This document shows, in pieces, positions 1 to 26,562 of a stretch of 64,000 bases of DNA. This stretch comes from Pagrus major (taxonomy: Eukaryota > Chordata > Actinopteri > Spariformes > Sparidae), in the NCBI RefSeq assembly GCF_040436345.1, contig NC_133237.1, positions 19,535,749 to 19,599,748 of the forward strand, written 5' to 3'. The number at the start of each line of letters is the position of its first letter. The stretch's first letter is position 1. Position numbers and translations under genes: made by a program. The notes beneath the pieces are model-generated. The model was not told the DNA's origin and did no database searches. It saw nothing but the letters and a program-made list of their open reading frames with translations.

Positions 1-3000
1 CCTGCTTTCTTCCTTCCGCTCCCACCCACCCACCGCCCTCTTGCCTCCTTTCCTTTTTCTCTCCTGGCACTGAGCTGATCTGCGGCCTGAGGGTTCAAAG
101 GGGGAATCATGGGGAGGGAGGATCGGAGCAAACTGGAAGGAGGGAGGAAACATGAAAGGAAGGAGCTGGAGAGCAAGAGGAAGGGCGCAAGCAGGGGAGG
201 GGTGGGCAAGAGAGAGAAAACGCCAGAGAGTGAAGCAATGATCTGGCTCCTCGTGCTATCGTCAGGGGAAGGGAGGGAGGAGTGCAAAGACATGGAGAGA
301 GCAAGAATGGGAGGGAATGAAAGAGGGAGTCCTTATTAACATGGCCTCAGGGCGCTCTGTCATCCCTCTCGTTCTTTCACCCACTCTTTATCACTTTCTA
401 CACCAATTGCCCACACACAAAACGCTAATCTTCCCAACAAACAACGCAGAAAAGATGATTCAAAACAGAGGATGAAGCTGCAGAAACACATCAAAGCACA
501 ACATCATGTTTCTCAGTGTTTTTCACACATGCATAATGCAAGTATGATTCCATGTGGCCTTCTCGGGATGAGAAGCGTGCATTAATGACAGAAAAATCCA
601 TCACTTCCCTGCGTGCAGTGATACAGCTTGATAATAAAGCATGTGTTACGGTGCTGATAATCAGCTGGCGATAAATCACCAGGATGTTGAGGTTTGCTGT
701 CTGTGAAAGCTGCAGATGGACGCTAGACACAATCATGGCAGCGGCGGCGCTGTGAATGAAAGCACGACCAAACACACAGCACAATTCACTTCCTTTATCG
801 AACAGGAATATGGCTTCAGGCTGGATTTAAAGACAGTCTCGCCTCTTCTGTCTGGATGTAACAGACCACCCAGGGTGGTATGCGATGACAACAAGGAAGG
901 AAGTGTATGTGTGTGTCAGACATGTGTGTTTGTAGCTGTGGGCGAGCAATATTGTACTGAGGCATAGAAAAGAGGAGGCGCACAGTGGAGTCTGGGCTCT
1001 GTTCAGTGGAGCTGTGATCCAAAGCCAAACACACTGGGCCAAGCCTTCGAAAGGCAAACTCCTTATCCCACAACAACCCAGTCGGGGCTTGAGGGAGCTG
1101 CAGATGGACACATCGTGTTACTCTTTCCATTGCTCGCCATTGTTCTGGCTAGTACTGCGATGGTAAATCCCTCTACAAACAACAGCATAGTGCGGGCAGA
1201 TTCCATTTCCTCTAGCTTCAGCTGATTTGCAGCTGTGGTGGCTGCCATCTTTACATGCACACAGTCTGGTTCATCTACGCGTCGTGCAGCAGCCCAGTGT
1301 GACACTCTCCACTGACTACTGTCATTTCCCCAATTGTGTCATAACGGTAAACCAGACAAACTAACAAAGTGTGATCCTAAATGAGAAGTGTGAATGTAAA
1401 TGCTGTTTGGGTAAAGGTGAAACTATCAACTGAGCATGGACTTTGAATCTTGTGTTGTTTCCCAGAATAAATATTGACCTTGAATCCATTCCAGAGAACA
1501 AGGTTGCTGAACTCAACTGTTTAGCAAACTATGGCTGAGCCTCGCCCAACCTGCTAACCCACATTTCGCAAGGACAACCCTCTTCACCCTCCCGCCCTTA
1601 TACTGATAACGTGACCCTCACAGGGGAACACAGGCCCTACTCAAACTGCTCAAACTAGTGCAGGGTAATAAATCAGTATTATATTGTTATCTATTCCTGA
1701 TTTTCTCTACTTGCCAGACTGTTAGACTAATTCTTATGCTTGCATTTACCCACTTAGTCATCATATCCACATTACTGATTATTTATCAAAACTCTGTACA
1801 ATCAATAATGCCAAAAAAGCCCTAATGTGCGATAATCTAATGATTTTGGGGCACTTATATGAGTAGTTGGTTTTAGTCTGTGCTGTGCGGTTGTAATTTA
1901 CTTCCTGACATGATCAGGATGGCAAAATATGGATCCTACATCTCAAGTGACCTCTTTTAAGTCGATCACTCTTGGTGTAGGCTCTGATGGTGACCATGAT
2001 TTGTGAGGATGGCTTTCATTCTCTCCCCTGCCCTTTTCTTTTAAAAAGGTATGCTGTGTTCAAGTCGAGTTTAAGTTAGTAATGCTAGGCTTTTACAAAA
2101 ATTGTCAGACTGAAAGCCTTAAAAGAGCGATGTGTGTAGCTTTGTAGGCGTATAACAAAACAAAGAAAATCATATAAATGCGTGTTCTGTAATATTTCAC
2201 ATTTACTACCATTTATTCTTTTGGTTATCGCTCACGTAGGATCATTTTACCCAAAATACGATCATTTTAAGTCTCTGGTGTGATAGTTAAGCATTTCCCA
2301 TCGGGCAGCGCTGAGTCATACTACAGAGATAGAGGTTGTGCATTGCAATATAACCTAAAAATATCACAACATTATTTAAGGCAATATCAACTAGCCCTTC
2401 AAGCATCTTCTTTAGTTGAATGGCTGAACGCACATTTTTATTTCATTGTGCTCAGCAGTGGTTGCAGTTTCCCACAGATAAAATCAACTTTGTGCAGGGA
2501 GGTGAAATACAATCACAAGTGGTCACTTGAGACACATTTGAGACGCACTCTAATGACAGGCATGAACCGCCACCCATCTCATCTAAAGCATATGCAGTAT
2601 CTGGTTAGAATATTTTAGGTTTTAGGATTATATATTAGGTCCAGGATTAAGACAAACAGATGCCAAAAGGGGGAGGAAGGGGAAAAACAGATGTGGGGGT
2701 GAGAAACATCCCAAATGTGTGTTAGAGAGGCCATGCAGCAGTTAGCCCTGTCCAGCTCGAGGAAAACCTGGCTCTCTGGTGCCAAGGCAGGATCTGGCAG
2801 TCAGCTGGAAAATGAGGACACTGCAGAGATGAAGCCCTAGAAATAAAACACCCAAAGAAAAAAAAAAGCACTGTCTCCCTGCATCAATGCAGCTCAGGGG
2901 CACATGTGCGTCTCTACGTGTGTGTACATGATGTGTGTAGTACTGTATGTAGGTTATATGTCTCAGTGCATGATGCCTGTGTGTCAGCAGGGATCCAACG

Positions 3001-6000
3001 CTCCAGTCAAGAGATAAAATGCTCAGTCAGCCTCAAGTTGGCCTGGACAAAAACCCTGGAGCTATCTGGGAGGACAACACAACTGCGGACACAGAGAGGG
3101 GTTAGTGAGAGTCTGACCAGGACAGTTAAGTGGCCGGCTAAAGGCATTAAAATGCTGTTGTGTCAACCACTTCCTGTCAGTATTAGCGTGTAATCGAAAC
3201 GAGGCTGATTTCTCACTTCACTCTCCACAGCACTGGTAGGAAACATTGGTTGAGTACTGAACAAGTGACTATATAATTTTATTTTTAGATGAAATTAAAA
3301 AAAGTCTACTCGATCTATAGACCGCGTTTAATGGATTTTCACAGTTCAGTCTACTGGTAGCTGCCAAATTAAGCATCAGAGTAATTTAACGCCTTGTAAC
3401 ACTGAAGGACATCCCTCGGGATTCTGATGAATTGTTTCATAACTCTTGGTCAAATCAGTAGCAATTAACTTCAGTCTCAAACCACTTTGGTTTATGCCTT
3501 TATTGGCTGATTAGGCCAACAGTTTGAAAGATGCTGTGATGACTCAGATATTTATTAAACCAGCTGTGGCTAAATAAATCAAAAACACCACCATACACAC
3601 ACATACAGGCTTTTCATACCGCACTTAATTCCAAAGTGGGCTAACCCAAACTTTAGCCTAGGGCTTGCTGGTCCTGCTCTGGTGGGGTTATCACCAGAGA
3701 ATCAAATAAACACAGGGCTAGAGTAGTATTTAACCCTCCGTTAACAATTTGTGTGCGAAAAGGACTCCATTTACCTCAGAAGTCAGAAATCGCCTGAGTT
3801 GATCACAATTCAGTACAAGTCGGCGAAACTGTTCTAGTCAGGACAGTCACCAACTGGTATTGCTAACCTTTGTTAGCAATACTAGTTGATAACAAAGCAC
3901 TACACGGTATTTTGCGCATACAAACATCGAAGCGACATGTCCTCAGATAGAAGTTGGACAGAACTGTGTGCAAAACCGATTTCATGAGACACAAATAAGA
4001 CAGAAGTGCCAATAAACTGTATATTCTATAACTTTCATAGGTGTTGATGTGCGTAACAGCCATCTTGGATTTTGAGGTCTGGATTGGTCGGTTTCCTGGA
4101 TGGAAATCCGACTTCAGGGGACGTTCATAAGTTAAGTGAGCGATGAGGAACAGCTGCGAAGTATGTGATTGACAAATGTGCATCCGCGTTTTCGCTCTCT
4201 AATCCGATGCAATCAATTTTCTCGCCTTCGTTACAACTAAATGTTTCATTTCTATCTTCCAAGTTATCCCAGGGTCAACACGTAGCCCAGGGCTAAGAAC
4301 AGCTCTGGAGTAAGAATATGTGAAGAAAAGGCACCACACAAAACCCCAATAGTAGGCTCTTTACAGCAGCTTACTTGGTGCACGTGAGTGTGCAAGATTA
4401 TCCATGCATAAGATAGTACACGCCTAAAGACAAAGTGCCCACATCTGGCTGGTGCTAATAGAGGAAACTGTAACTCATTAAAACACACTAGTTAATTATA
4501 AGCCTACCTGATGCTATTCATTTTTACCCAAGCTGAAGGCTTTGTTGCTGGCCAGCAGGCAGGCAGACAGTGATTTGAACAGACATACTATGCTAGAGTA
4601 GAGAGAGCACTTAACACACTTTCCAAACCACTCCAGACTATGATGTGCACTTAGAAACATGCACACACACTGCGGCCCCAGCAATGAGACATTCACAACA
4701 ACGATCCCAGCAGAAAATCAGCGAGACGAGAACAGTAAAAACACTGCTGCCTCGACATAAATCATCTATATTAATTCCCTTAACAAAACGTCCAATAATG
4801 CTGTTTTGTCGTGTTCGCGGGGCTTCTATTGGATAAAAAAATGTCTCTTTGCATTCCTTTGTATGAATTCCTTGCAACTAATACATCTGTCACAGATTGG
4901 GAAAGCAAAAGAACTAGTTGCACTTGTTCCTGTATCTGACAGATGTCCAAAAGGGGAAGAACCTGTCCACTCACCCCGGAGTCAACACCTCAGGTGATTT
5001 TGACTGAAATGCGTGTTTGTGACTGTGAGTCAGCAAAGGGAGGTGAACTGGCGGTGGCTGGACAGATTCCTCTCCTCCTGTGGCTTTCGGACAACATGAA
5101 TCAGCTCTCAGAATAATCTGTCTAAATATAGGCGAGGCGGTAGACAAATTCCCCTTAAAACTGTGGTTTAAAGAAAACGTGTTCACACTGGTCCATCAGA
5201 GAGCAAATGCAGACAAAACCTCACAGTTTGAATCAGAACTCCAGTCCAAAAACAATATATGAACTATACTGAAAGAATAAAGGGTAAAGATTTTAGTGAT
5301 TACATGTAGTGCAGAATAAAAAAAGCTTTAGTGATTTCTACTAAGGCCAATTTTTAGATTTGATTGCACATGACAAAGCACAGGCTTCATGATATAAGCT
5401 CCTCCCTGCAGTAAAGAATGAGAGCTGCTTGAATACTGTACTCTTCTGACCTTTAACCCCGTCATTCCAGCAATTTCCTGAGATTGAGAAGCAGCAGCAC
5501 AACTGATGCTCACATCTTAACAAGAAACCCCAAGCTGAAGCCAAATAACTAACGCAGCATCCAATCTGTTAGTTTGTATAGAATTTGTGAATATGTGGTT
5601 CAATTCTTTCCAGTCATTGATTAATCTGAGCGTAACATCAGGGGACAAAAACAAGATAGCTTAGTCCTTGAAACACAATAATATCTCTTGTCAGTTCAGA
5701 CATGCAGAGGGAAATCACTTCCCTCCATGTGTATTTCGTTTTTTAAATGGATTGCTTTGTTTTGGGCCAGGCTGAGACTCATTTATGAAATTTAGTACCA
5801 TGTGAGGGGTCATTTGTAGCATTAAAGCTGTGTCTGAAACAAGCAAATATGTCTTTCCTCAAGAGCTGCATCGACAAATCAATTACCAACTATTTTGATC
5901 ATCATTCAAGCTAAAATATCAAACATTTACCATCTCAATCTTCTTAAATGTTAGTATTTGCTGCTTTTTTTTTTGCAATTTATGACAATAAATGAAGACT

Positions 6001-9000
6001 CTTTGGGTTTTGGACTGTTGGTTTGACAAATGATGCAATTTCAAGATGTCACTTTGAGCATTTCTCAAATCTTTTTGATGTTTTGTCGACCAAAAGATTA
6101 ATCTATAACTCATGAAAATTCGAGTCCAACCCATACAAGATCTTTGAGGCCGATAGCGATGTTAGGGAGTAAAATATTCTGATATCGATATATCGTACAA
6201 TATTCACTCCTATCTTATGACAGAGATATGTAACGGATGAAGGATATCTGACACTTGATAAACTTTTCTTATCTAAAACAACATCAATGCACTGAAACAG
6301 TAAGCCTCACAGGGAAATAAGTAATTATAAATTACCTTGAGTATATTTTCCTGCATTATTATGTGTTATGATAGGTCGTTATCAGCCAATCAATATGTCA
6401 CTCAGGTTCTCGTAAAAATAATCAGATTAATGGATTACGACATCAATCGTAAACTGCAGTCATACTTGCCTCACAAAAAATCTTGCTAATGTTGTGTATA
6501 AACAGGAATCAAACTGTTTTGAAACTGCGAACATATTCAACAGCCAGTTGTGTTGTCTTGCACGCCACTTACCTATTAAATGATGCGCTGTCAGAGCCCA
6601 CATGACAGTCAGCTTCTCACATTATTTTTAGACAGTGAAATACTACATTCACTGAAATAACTGCTGATTTACTACCGGGTTTACTGTTAACACCACTCCA
6701 TAATCTACAGCACATGGGCTCGCATGTTGGAGTTAAATATTAATAAATCTCATGATGAGACGTAGGAGGACTGTATCTCCTCACCTGCAGGTAGGAGCAG
6801 ACTCAGACATACAACATGCAGACAGCACGTAGAGACGGTGAGTATAAAGACACTCCAGCAGAGAAGGAGGAATGTTTCAGTGAGAGATGAGCTTAAAACG
6901 CTCAACATGGATCTCCCAATTAATCTTAAAATACACACTTCCTGAGTGTTGAAATGGCCATTAATCTTAAAGCGACACGCATACAAATCACTCCACTCCT
7001 CCAGACATTGCACATTAACTTAAATGTGACTTGTTTTACCGGCATTGTCTGCATATTGCAGGCATTGGTTAAAAAAAAGAAAAAAAGAAAGATAACTGAA
7101 ACATCTACTTTTTTTAATGCATGTGTGTGCTAGCATTTATGCTTTTTCACTGGAAATGCATTTTTGGTGGGATTTGATTCCCTGCTCCACAAAAAAAAAA
7201 GAGATAAAGCAAGTGCTGTGTGTTGCCTTCGACTCATCTTACTTCATTTTTCAAAAACTATATTGGCTGCAGTTCAACAGCCGCCCTGAACTCAGTCTAC
7301 AAAAGCTACTTTGATAGATATGAGCCCGATACTTGGGCCAAACATGCAGCTCTTAACCCCTTGATAACAAGCATTTTATGCATTGAAAGGAGGCCAAACA
7401 AGGCAAAACCCCCACCGACAAGAGCCTCAACCAAAATACACTTCCTGTCTTTACATGTGCTCGGCTGCCCGCTCCCTCTGCTGGGCCCAGCCCTGATATA
7501 CTGGAATGCAGCTGACAGACAAACAAGCCTCTGTGGCTCACAGAGGAAGGAGACTGTCAGGTAAAGGTATTCATCGATGGCTGAGAATACCGATGCAGCT
7601 TTCACCTGAGCTAGCCTAGCACATGGAAAAAATCCTTGTGGCTTTAAGCAAACAAGAAAGGCAGGGTGTGTGTGTGTGCCATCGAGAAGGAAAAGGGGAG
7701 GCTGGTCTGGCATGTCTGAAGGGGTGAGCACTGATGCGGAATGGCAGCAAAGACAGACGGCAGGCTACTCTCCTGTGCTCGGTTCAGACTCAGAGCAGGG
7801 AGACGACACAGCAGGCCTCTGACAGAGCACGTTTTATGGGAGTGTCTGTCTGCTGGAATGCACTCTGCTTCGGGCCAGATTCCACAGCACATTCAGGCTG
7901 TACTTGTGGCAATTTTTTACCTCCTCTCATCAATACCGACTCTTCTAACATGACAACATGACTCGTATTTTTAGGGCCGCTTGTGCATGAAGACGCTGAA
8001 TCAATTCCAGTCCGGAGCACTTTGGGAAAACATTAGTCATGGTGCATTCAAGCAGTAATGCGTCCAATGTAGAGCTGATGTTACTTTAGATAATGTGCTT
8101 TGTGTGCTCTTTCTCCACCTTGTCCTTCTGTCAACCCCTAACAGATAAGCACGTCTGGACAGGGATTGATTTTCAATAGCAATTCAGACGTCCATTAGAC
8201 AAATTATCTACTTGCCCCCAGCCCTGCTTTGGCATAAACATACAAACAAAGCTATTAACATGCCATACATTGCAGACCCCACCCACATAGGAAGTTAAAA
8301 GTGTTTGGCCATCTTTATCTCCTTAAAACTAAAGATGGTGATGAAGAAGGCACCTTTACAGTGTCACTATGGGTGAAATTGATGAGATTAGCACCTTGGC
8401 TGAGATTAGGCTAAAAACTAAATCGAGGTGGCTCGACCAATCATCCCTGGCTTGGATTAGCCACTGAATTGGACACAGACATGTCCAAATCAGTCCACGC
8501 TGTTCTGAGCACTGGTGGACACGAAAGGCTTCACTGTGGGACTGTGTTTCCTCTCTCAGGAGTCCCGTGTCTTCATGTATTTGTGAAGGTTAGTCCCTCA
8601 CGTTAGCTAACGTTTTCTGTCAGTTTTTCTTCAAAGCAGGCCCAAACCAGACTCGCCTGTCGGGAGCTCTGTGAGGCGCTGGTTTACTGTGAATCGATAT
8701 CACAGCCTTAAGTCACCGTCTGGGTGAAAAACACACATTTTGGCTCCTCACTTCAGAGCATTATCTACGCGACAAAAGGTGTGATTTCGCTTCCTGCCCG
8801 CGCTGTTGAGCCACCCCCTTCCAGACGTTGAGCTAGCTGTTAGCTTGCCTTTGCTAGCGACATACCTGTCCTGCTGGGGCGTTCAATTCATTCACAAAAA
8901 TATGTGAAAGGTGTCATTTTAGGAGGGTAGAAACGAGCGAAGCGAGGGAGCGAAAGGAAGGAAGGTGCGCTGAGGTTATTTTCCTAAAGAAAGAAAGGGA

Positions 9001-9025
9001 AGTGAGGCGGTTTTCTCATCCTTAC
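1..9025 (-). other. lasp1: First intron of lasp1 (continues beyond the window start)
   Basis: No coding exon of lasp1 or any other gene was recognised here on either strand. The assignment follows from the splice donor directly after the start exon (9026 side reads AAG|gtaagg on the minus strand). Human LASP1 also has a long first intron. I looked for the second LIM exon (expected to begin Phe-Trp-His-Lys) and did not see it. The stretch holds AT-rich sequence and a degenerate interspersed repeat near 5868-6110. A weakly GC-rich block from about 8560 belongs to the promoter-proximal part of the intron. Confidence 0.8.
5868..6110. repeat. Degenerate teleost interspersed repeat (family also at 61437-62060)
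   Basis: This block shares an ordered set of words with the copies near 61437-62060: a 'tttgctgctttt' run, a 'gtcactttg' core, and ends rich in attgattaatcgat-like words. It resembles a very common non-coding teleost repeat. No coding potential is seen. Family assignment is from memory of fish repeats and is approximate, as are the boundaries. Confidence 0.5.
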
Positions 9026-9094
9026 CTTGTCCAGACAATTCACTTTTTCCGTGGGGTAAACGACTAGATTACATCTGCCACACAACGGATTCAT
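9026..9094 (-). CDS. lasp1: lasp1 coding exon 1 (N-terminus of LIM and SH3 domain protein 1), partial gene
   Basis: The exon encodes 23 residues, [17 protein letters not shown] followed by VNCLDK. It ends at a phase-0 donor (AAG|gtaagg). The peptide matches the start of LASP1-type LIM domains ([23 protein letters not shown]), and vertebrate LASP1 exon 1 ends at the same Lys. Cys5 and Cys8 are the first two zinc ligands; the remaining LIM, nebulin-repeat and SH3 exons lie beyond the window start. An in-frame TAG stands eight codons upstream of the ATG, and position -3 is A, so this start is firm. LASP1 is a cytoskeletal adaptor that binds F-actin at focal adhesions and leading edges. The paralogue nebl/lasp2 has a near-identical start; adjacency to plxdc1, arl5c and cacnb1 favours lasp1. 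Confidence 0.9.
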
Positions 9095-9450
9095 GTTGGA
9101 GGAATGCTCTTCTAGCTAGTTAGCACGGAAACCGCCGATGATTCTGGTTGTAGCTGAGCGCTGCACTCGAGTACTCGCTCCCAAAAGAAAAAACTAGCTA
9201 TAGTGTACGATTACGATCAGTAGCAGACCGACACTAATCTTGTTGTATGAGGCAAATCCAAGAGGTTGTTGTTGTCGTTGTAGCCGCACAGCTGGCTGTC
9301 AGTCCACTAACCAGACACGGAAAGCGCGCTCCCGCTTCCCCCCTCCTTCGACTGCGCGCGTCCGAGCAGAAGGGGAAGAGGCAGTGTGGGAGGTTCAGTG
9401 TCTTTACTGGGAAGTAAGATTAATGAATTCACAGGAACTATAGCATCTGT
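9095..9450 (-). promoter_or_regulatory. lasp1: lasp1 5' UTR and proximal promoter
   Basis: This GC- and CpG-richer block lies immediately upstream of the lasp1 start codon on the minus strand, with several CGC/GCG words at 9315-9365. No clear TATA box was identified for the minus strand, which fits a CpG-type promoter of a broadly expressed gene. The exact transcription start cannot be set from sequence alone. Confidence 0.55.
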
Positions 9451-10637
9451 GCGTTGTAGGAGATATTAAGCAAAACGAGGTGACAGTCTCGTGTGTGTGT
9501 GACTGCAGAAGATCCAGGTCGATCCTTGTTCATGTCCTCGTCCCATCTGTACTCGCATAGCAAACTCATGCGATCATCTTCCTGCTGTTGCAGGTTTTTT
9601 TGGGTTTTTTTTTTTTTTTACCAATCCAATGATCTCAAATCACATTTTTACACATCTGCCACGTTCACTGCATGTCCGACTTGGTGTCCACGTGATGCAT
9701 TTGGTGAGGATGACACCTGCTGACAGAAGAGTCGTACTGCACTACTGACACCTCATTGTAAAGCACATTTCATGGTGAGTCGGTGGTAATTACCAGGTGA
9801 AATATCCCACCAGAAATGCCCCCAAATAACCACAATGATTACCTTAAAATGTATTGAAAACTACTTCAACATCACTTAATAATAATATTATGCTATTTTA
9901 TGATAAGCAGTTAATAAATAGCTGGTGATTTATTAAATACATTTCTAGGAAACCGAAAAGATCAGAGAACACAGACAAGTCATTGTGTCTCAAGTCGAGT
10001 CCCGAGTCTCTAACTTCCAAGTCCAATTGGAGTCTCAAAGTCCAACTCTCAATGACTGGAGTCCACATCTCTGCTAGTTTCTTTCTAACTTCCCCTCCGC
10101 AGGCCACTAAGTGGGTTGAGGTGAGTTGCAGCAGAGTTTCCCAACTAGTTTTTGCCCAATTTCAAGGTCAGTATCAATTGAAGTACTTGTTTTTAACCAT
10201 TGGCATTCTCACCAGATTCTATCATTTCAACCAGATCAGTCCAATTTTGCAACAATTTTCCTAAATGTCAATTTATTTATAGTTAGACACCATAAACTGC
10301 TAATTATATTATGATTAAATGATGTTGGGGTAATGTTCAATACATTTTAACTTGATTGTTTTGGTGATTTGGGGGCAATTTCAAAGAAATTCCAAATACA
10401 TTACTTGGTAGTTACCATCTACTCACCACGACATTCTCAGACCTGTAAAAGGAAGAGTTACCAAGATCTTTCCCAATGTGGTGTCAACATTTTGTGCATT
10501 TTCACTCCATTTCTACAGCATCAAATAATGCTGGTATAAAACACCAACGAATGAGTTTGGATAAGGTACTGTGTAGTGTGTTCTTGCCAACTTCCCCATT
10601 AAAAGCAGCTGGATTGAAAGTGCAGCACACCCATAAC
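9451..10637. other. Intergenic region between lasp1 promoter and plxdc1 3' end
   Basis: No gene is supported here. It contains a poly-T tract near 9597-9620 and, at about 9975-10060, a degenerate cluster of the words 'caagtc', 'gagtc' and 'gagtctcaa', a motif common in teleost interspersed repeats. The rest is AT-rich sequence without recognisable structure. Confidence 0.6.
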
Positions 10638-10652
10638 TTTATTTGTTTTATT
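10638..10652 (-). promoter_or_regulatory. plxdc1: Candidate poly(A) signals of plxdc1
   Basis: Two AATAAA hexamers on the minus strand (plus-strand tttatt at 10638-10643 and 10647-10652) lie about 350 bases past the plxdc1 stop codon. A 3' UTR of this size is plausible. They are candidates only. Confidence 0.5.
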
Positions 10653-11002
10653 TAAAAAAAGCATAGTTTATGTATTTTTTCTCAGGTTTTCAAACTTTTG
10701 GCATGCATTGCACAGTTTACTACAGTCAAATCCCATAAAAAAGGAGGGGTACAACCACCAATTTTTCCAGTGGAGATATAAAATGCGAATTAAATCATTC
10801 ACTATCAAATAACATTCAGATTTCACCAGTTTACATCTTTTTGCAATGGAGCAATGGAGCTCTTAATGGAAAAACAATCATAAACTGAATATAAAAGTTG
10901 AACTGGCCATGGAATTTGTGTTGTGACAAAAGTATATACTTTATGTTTGTAGAAATCATTTTAATGCAAACATCTTGTTTATCCACGTTTCCATTCGTCG
11001 TT

Positions 11003-25332
<14,330 letters not shown>

Positions 25333-25700
25333 GTCGAACAGCAAAAGACACAAAAAATTACAAAAACAAAACACAGCGTTGTCTCAGCTCCTCTCTTCTT
25401 CTTCTTCTCTTTGCAAACACAGTTCTCTCTGAATCCCACTTCACTCTCTTCCTCTCTCTGCACACACCACCTCCACCGCCACCACCCTGTCTCTAACTAC
25501 ACCCTCTCTCTCCTCCTCGGAGCTGTTCGTCCGTTGCCATGGGGATTACAAAAGACACAAAGATCAGCTGATGAGGCTTTGGACCAGAGACGAGAGAGAT
25601 GATCGTCTGCACACATAAAAGACCCTGACATTGAGTTATTATCGTTCTATTTTCGAGAATAACACAACAGTCGGGATTCCAGTGTAGTTCAATCATTCTG
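25333..25700 (-). promoter_or_regulatory. plxdc1: plxdc1 5' UTR and putative promoter
   Basis: Sequence upstream of the plxdc1 start on the minus strand. It is purine-rich on the minus strand (pyrimidine tracts on plus at 25390-25520). A stop codon TGA lies in frame at 25384-25386. No convincing TATA box or CpG cluster was seen, so the transcription start is unknown and could lie further upstream. Confidence 0.4.
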
Positions 25701-25734
25701 AGTGATAAAAGTATAAATCGGACCATTCAGTGTG

Positions 25735-26562
25735 CACTGTAAAAAAAGTTTAAAAAAATGTTAATGCTTCTTGCTCGGCATTTTCCATGATTGAAATTCA
25801 TTTTTTTTTAGCTTTAATTTCACATAAGATCTTGTTTATTTTTTCAGAATCGTAGAAAAAGTGTGAGGCACACAAGAGGGTTAATAGTTAAAAAGGCTTT
25901 AATTAATCACGGCTTTCGAATTAGTAAAAACATGCCCATGCCTTTCAGCCATTAAGGTCTTCATCAGGCATGCACAAAATGGCCATCTTTGGGCTCGGGC
26001 TTACAATTTATATGTTAGCAGACAGTCACATGACAGACTATGCAGGTAGGTAAATTGTCACATGATCTGTATAAGCAGGTTGGTAGTCACATAATTGGGC
26101 ATTTAAAATCAAAACACAAAGCATGTTTAGCAGACAAAAAAATCACAAACAATAAGCAAGTTAAAAGATAAATATATGTATACAAAATCTTCACGATATC
26201 TGTCAGTTCACAAAAAAATCTATGTAACTGCACAATACTTAAAATATAAACAATGATAATAATATAATACAGAACCAAATCTACTTTTGCTGCTATTGTC
26301 ACTAAATGTCATTTTAATATTAAACTTATATGTAACACTTTTAATTAAAAAGTGTTTTTATATGAAAAACAGTTTCTGTAAAAGAAACTTGCAGTTTTAT
26401 GGTAATTCAGTTCAGGCTTTTAATGTTATTTTACATTAGACATCTAAATACACAGTTTAAGTTTGTATTGAAAAGATATTTCCTGCGTTTAAAAAATATA
26501 AATAAACAGGAGAAATTTCATAAAAATTAAATATTTAAAAAAACATTTGTTTTTTTACAGTG
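25735..26562. mobile_element. TIR-bounded non-autonomous element, about 830 bases
   Basis: Starts CACTGTAAAAAAA and ends TTTTTTTACAGTG, a 13-base inverted pair. The body is very AT-rich and non-coding. Part of the body (about 25860-25985) is different in composition and contains 'cttcatcaggcatgc', so a second insertion may be nested. A cagtgtg word lies outside both ends but not directly adjacent, so the target duplication is unresolved. Confidence 0.55.

Noticed and set aside
7306-7731. 141-codon open frame on the minus strand in lasp1 intron 1
   Set aside because: The peptide does not match any lasp1 segment or known domain. Length is within chance for the number of frames scanned.
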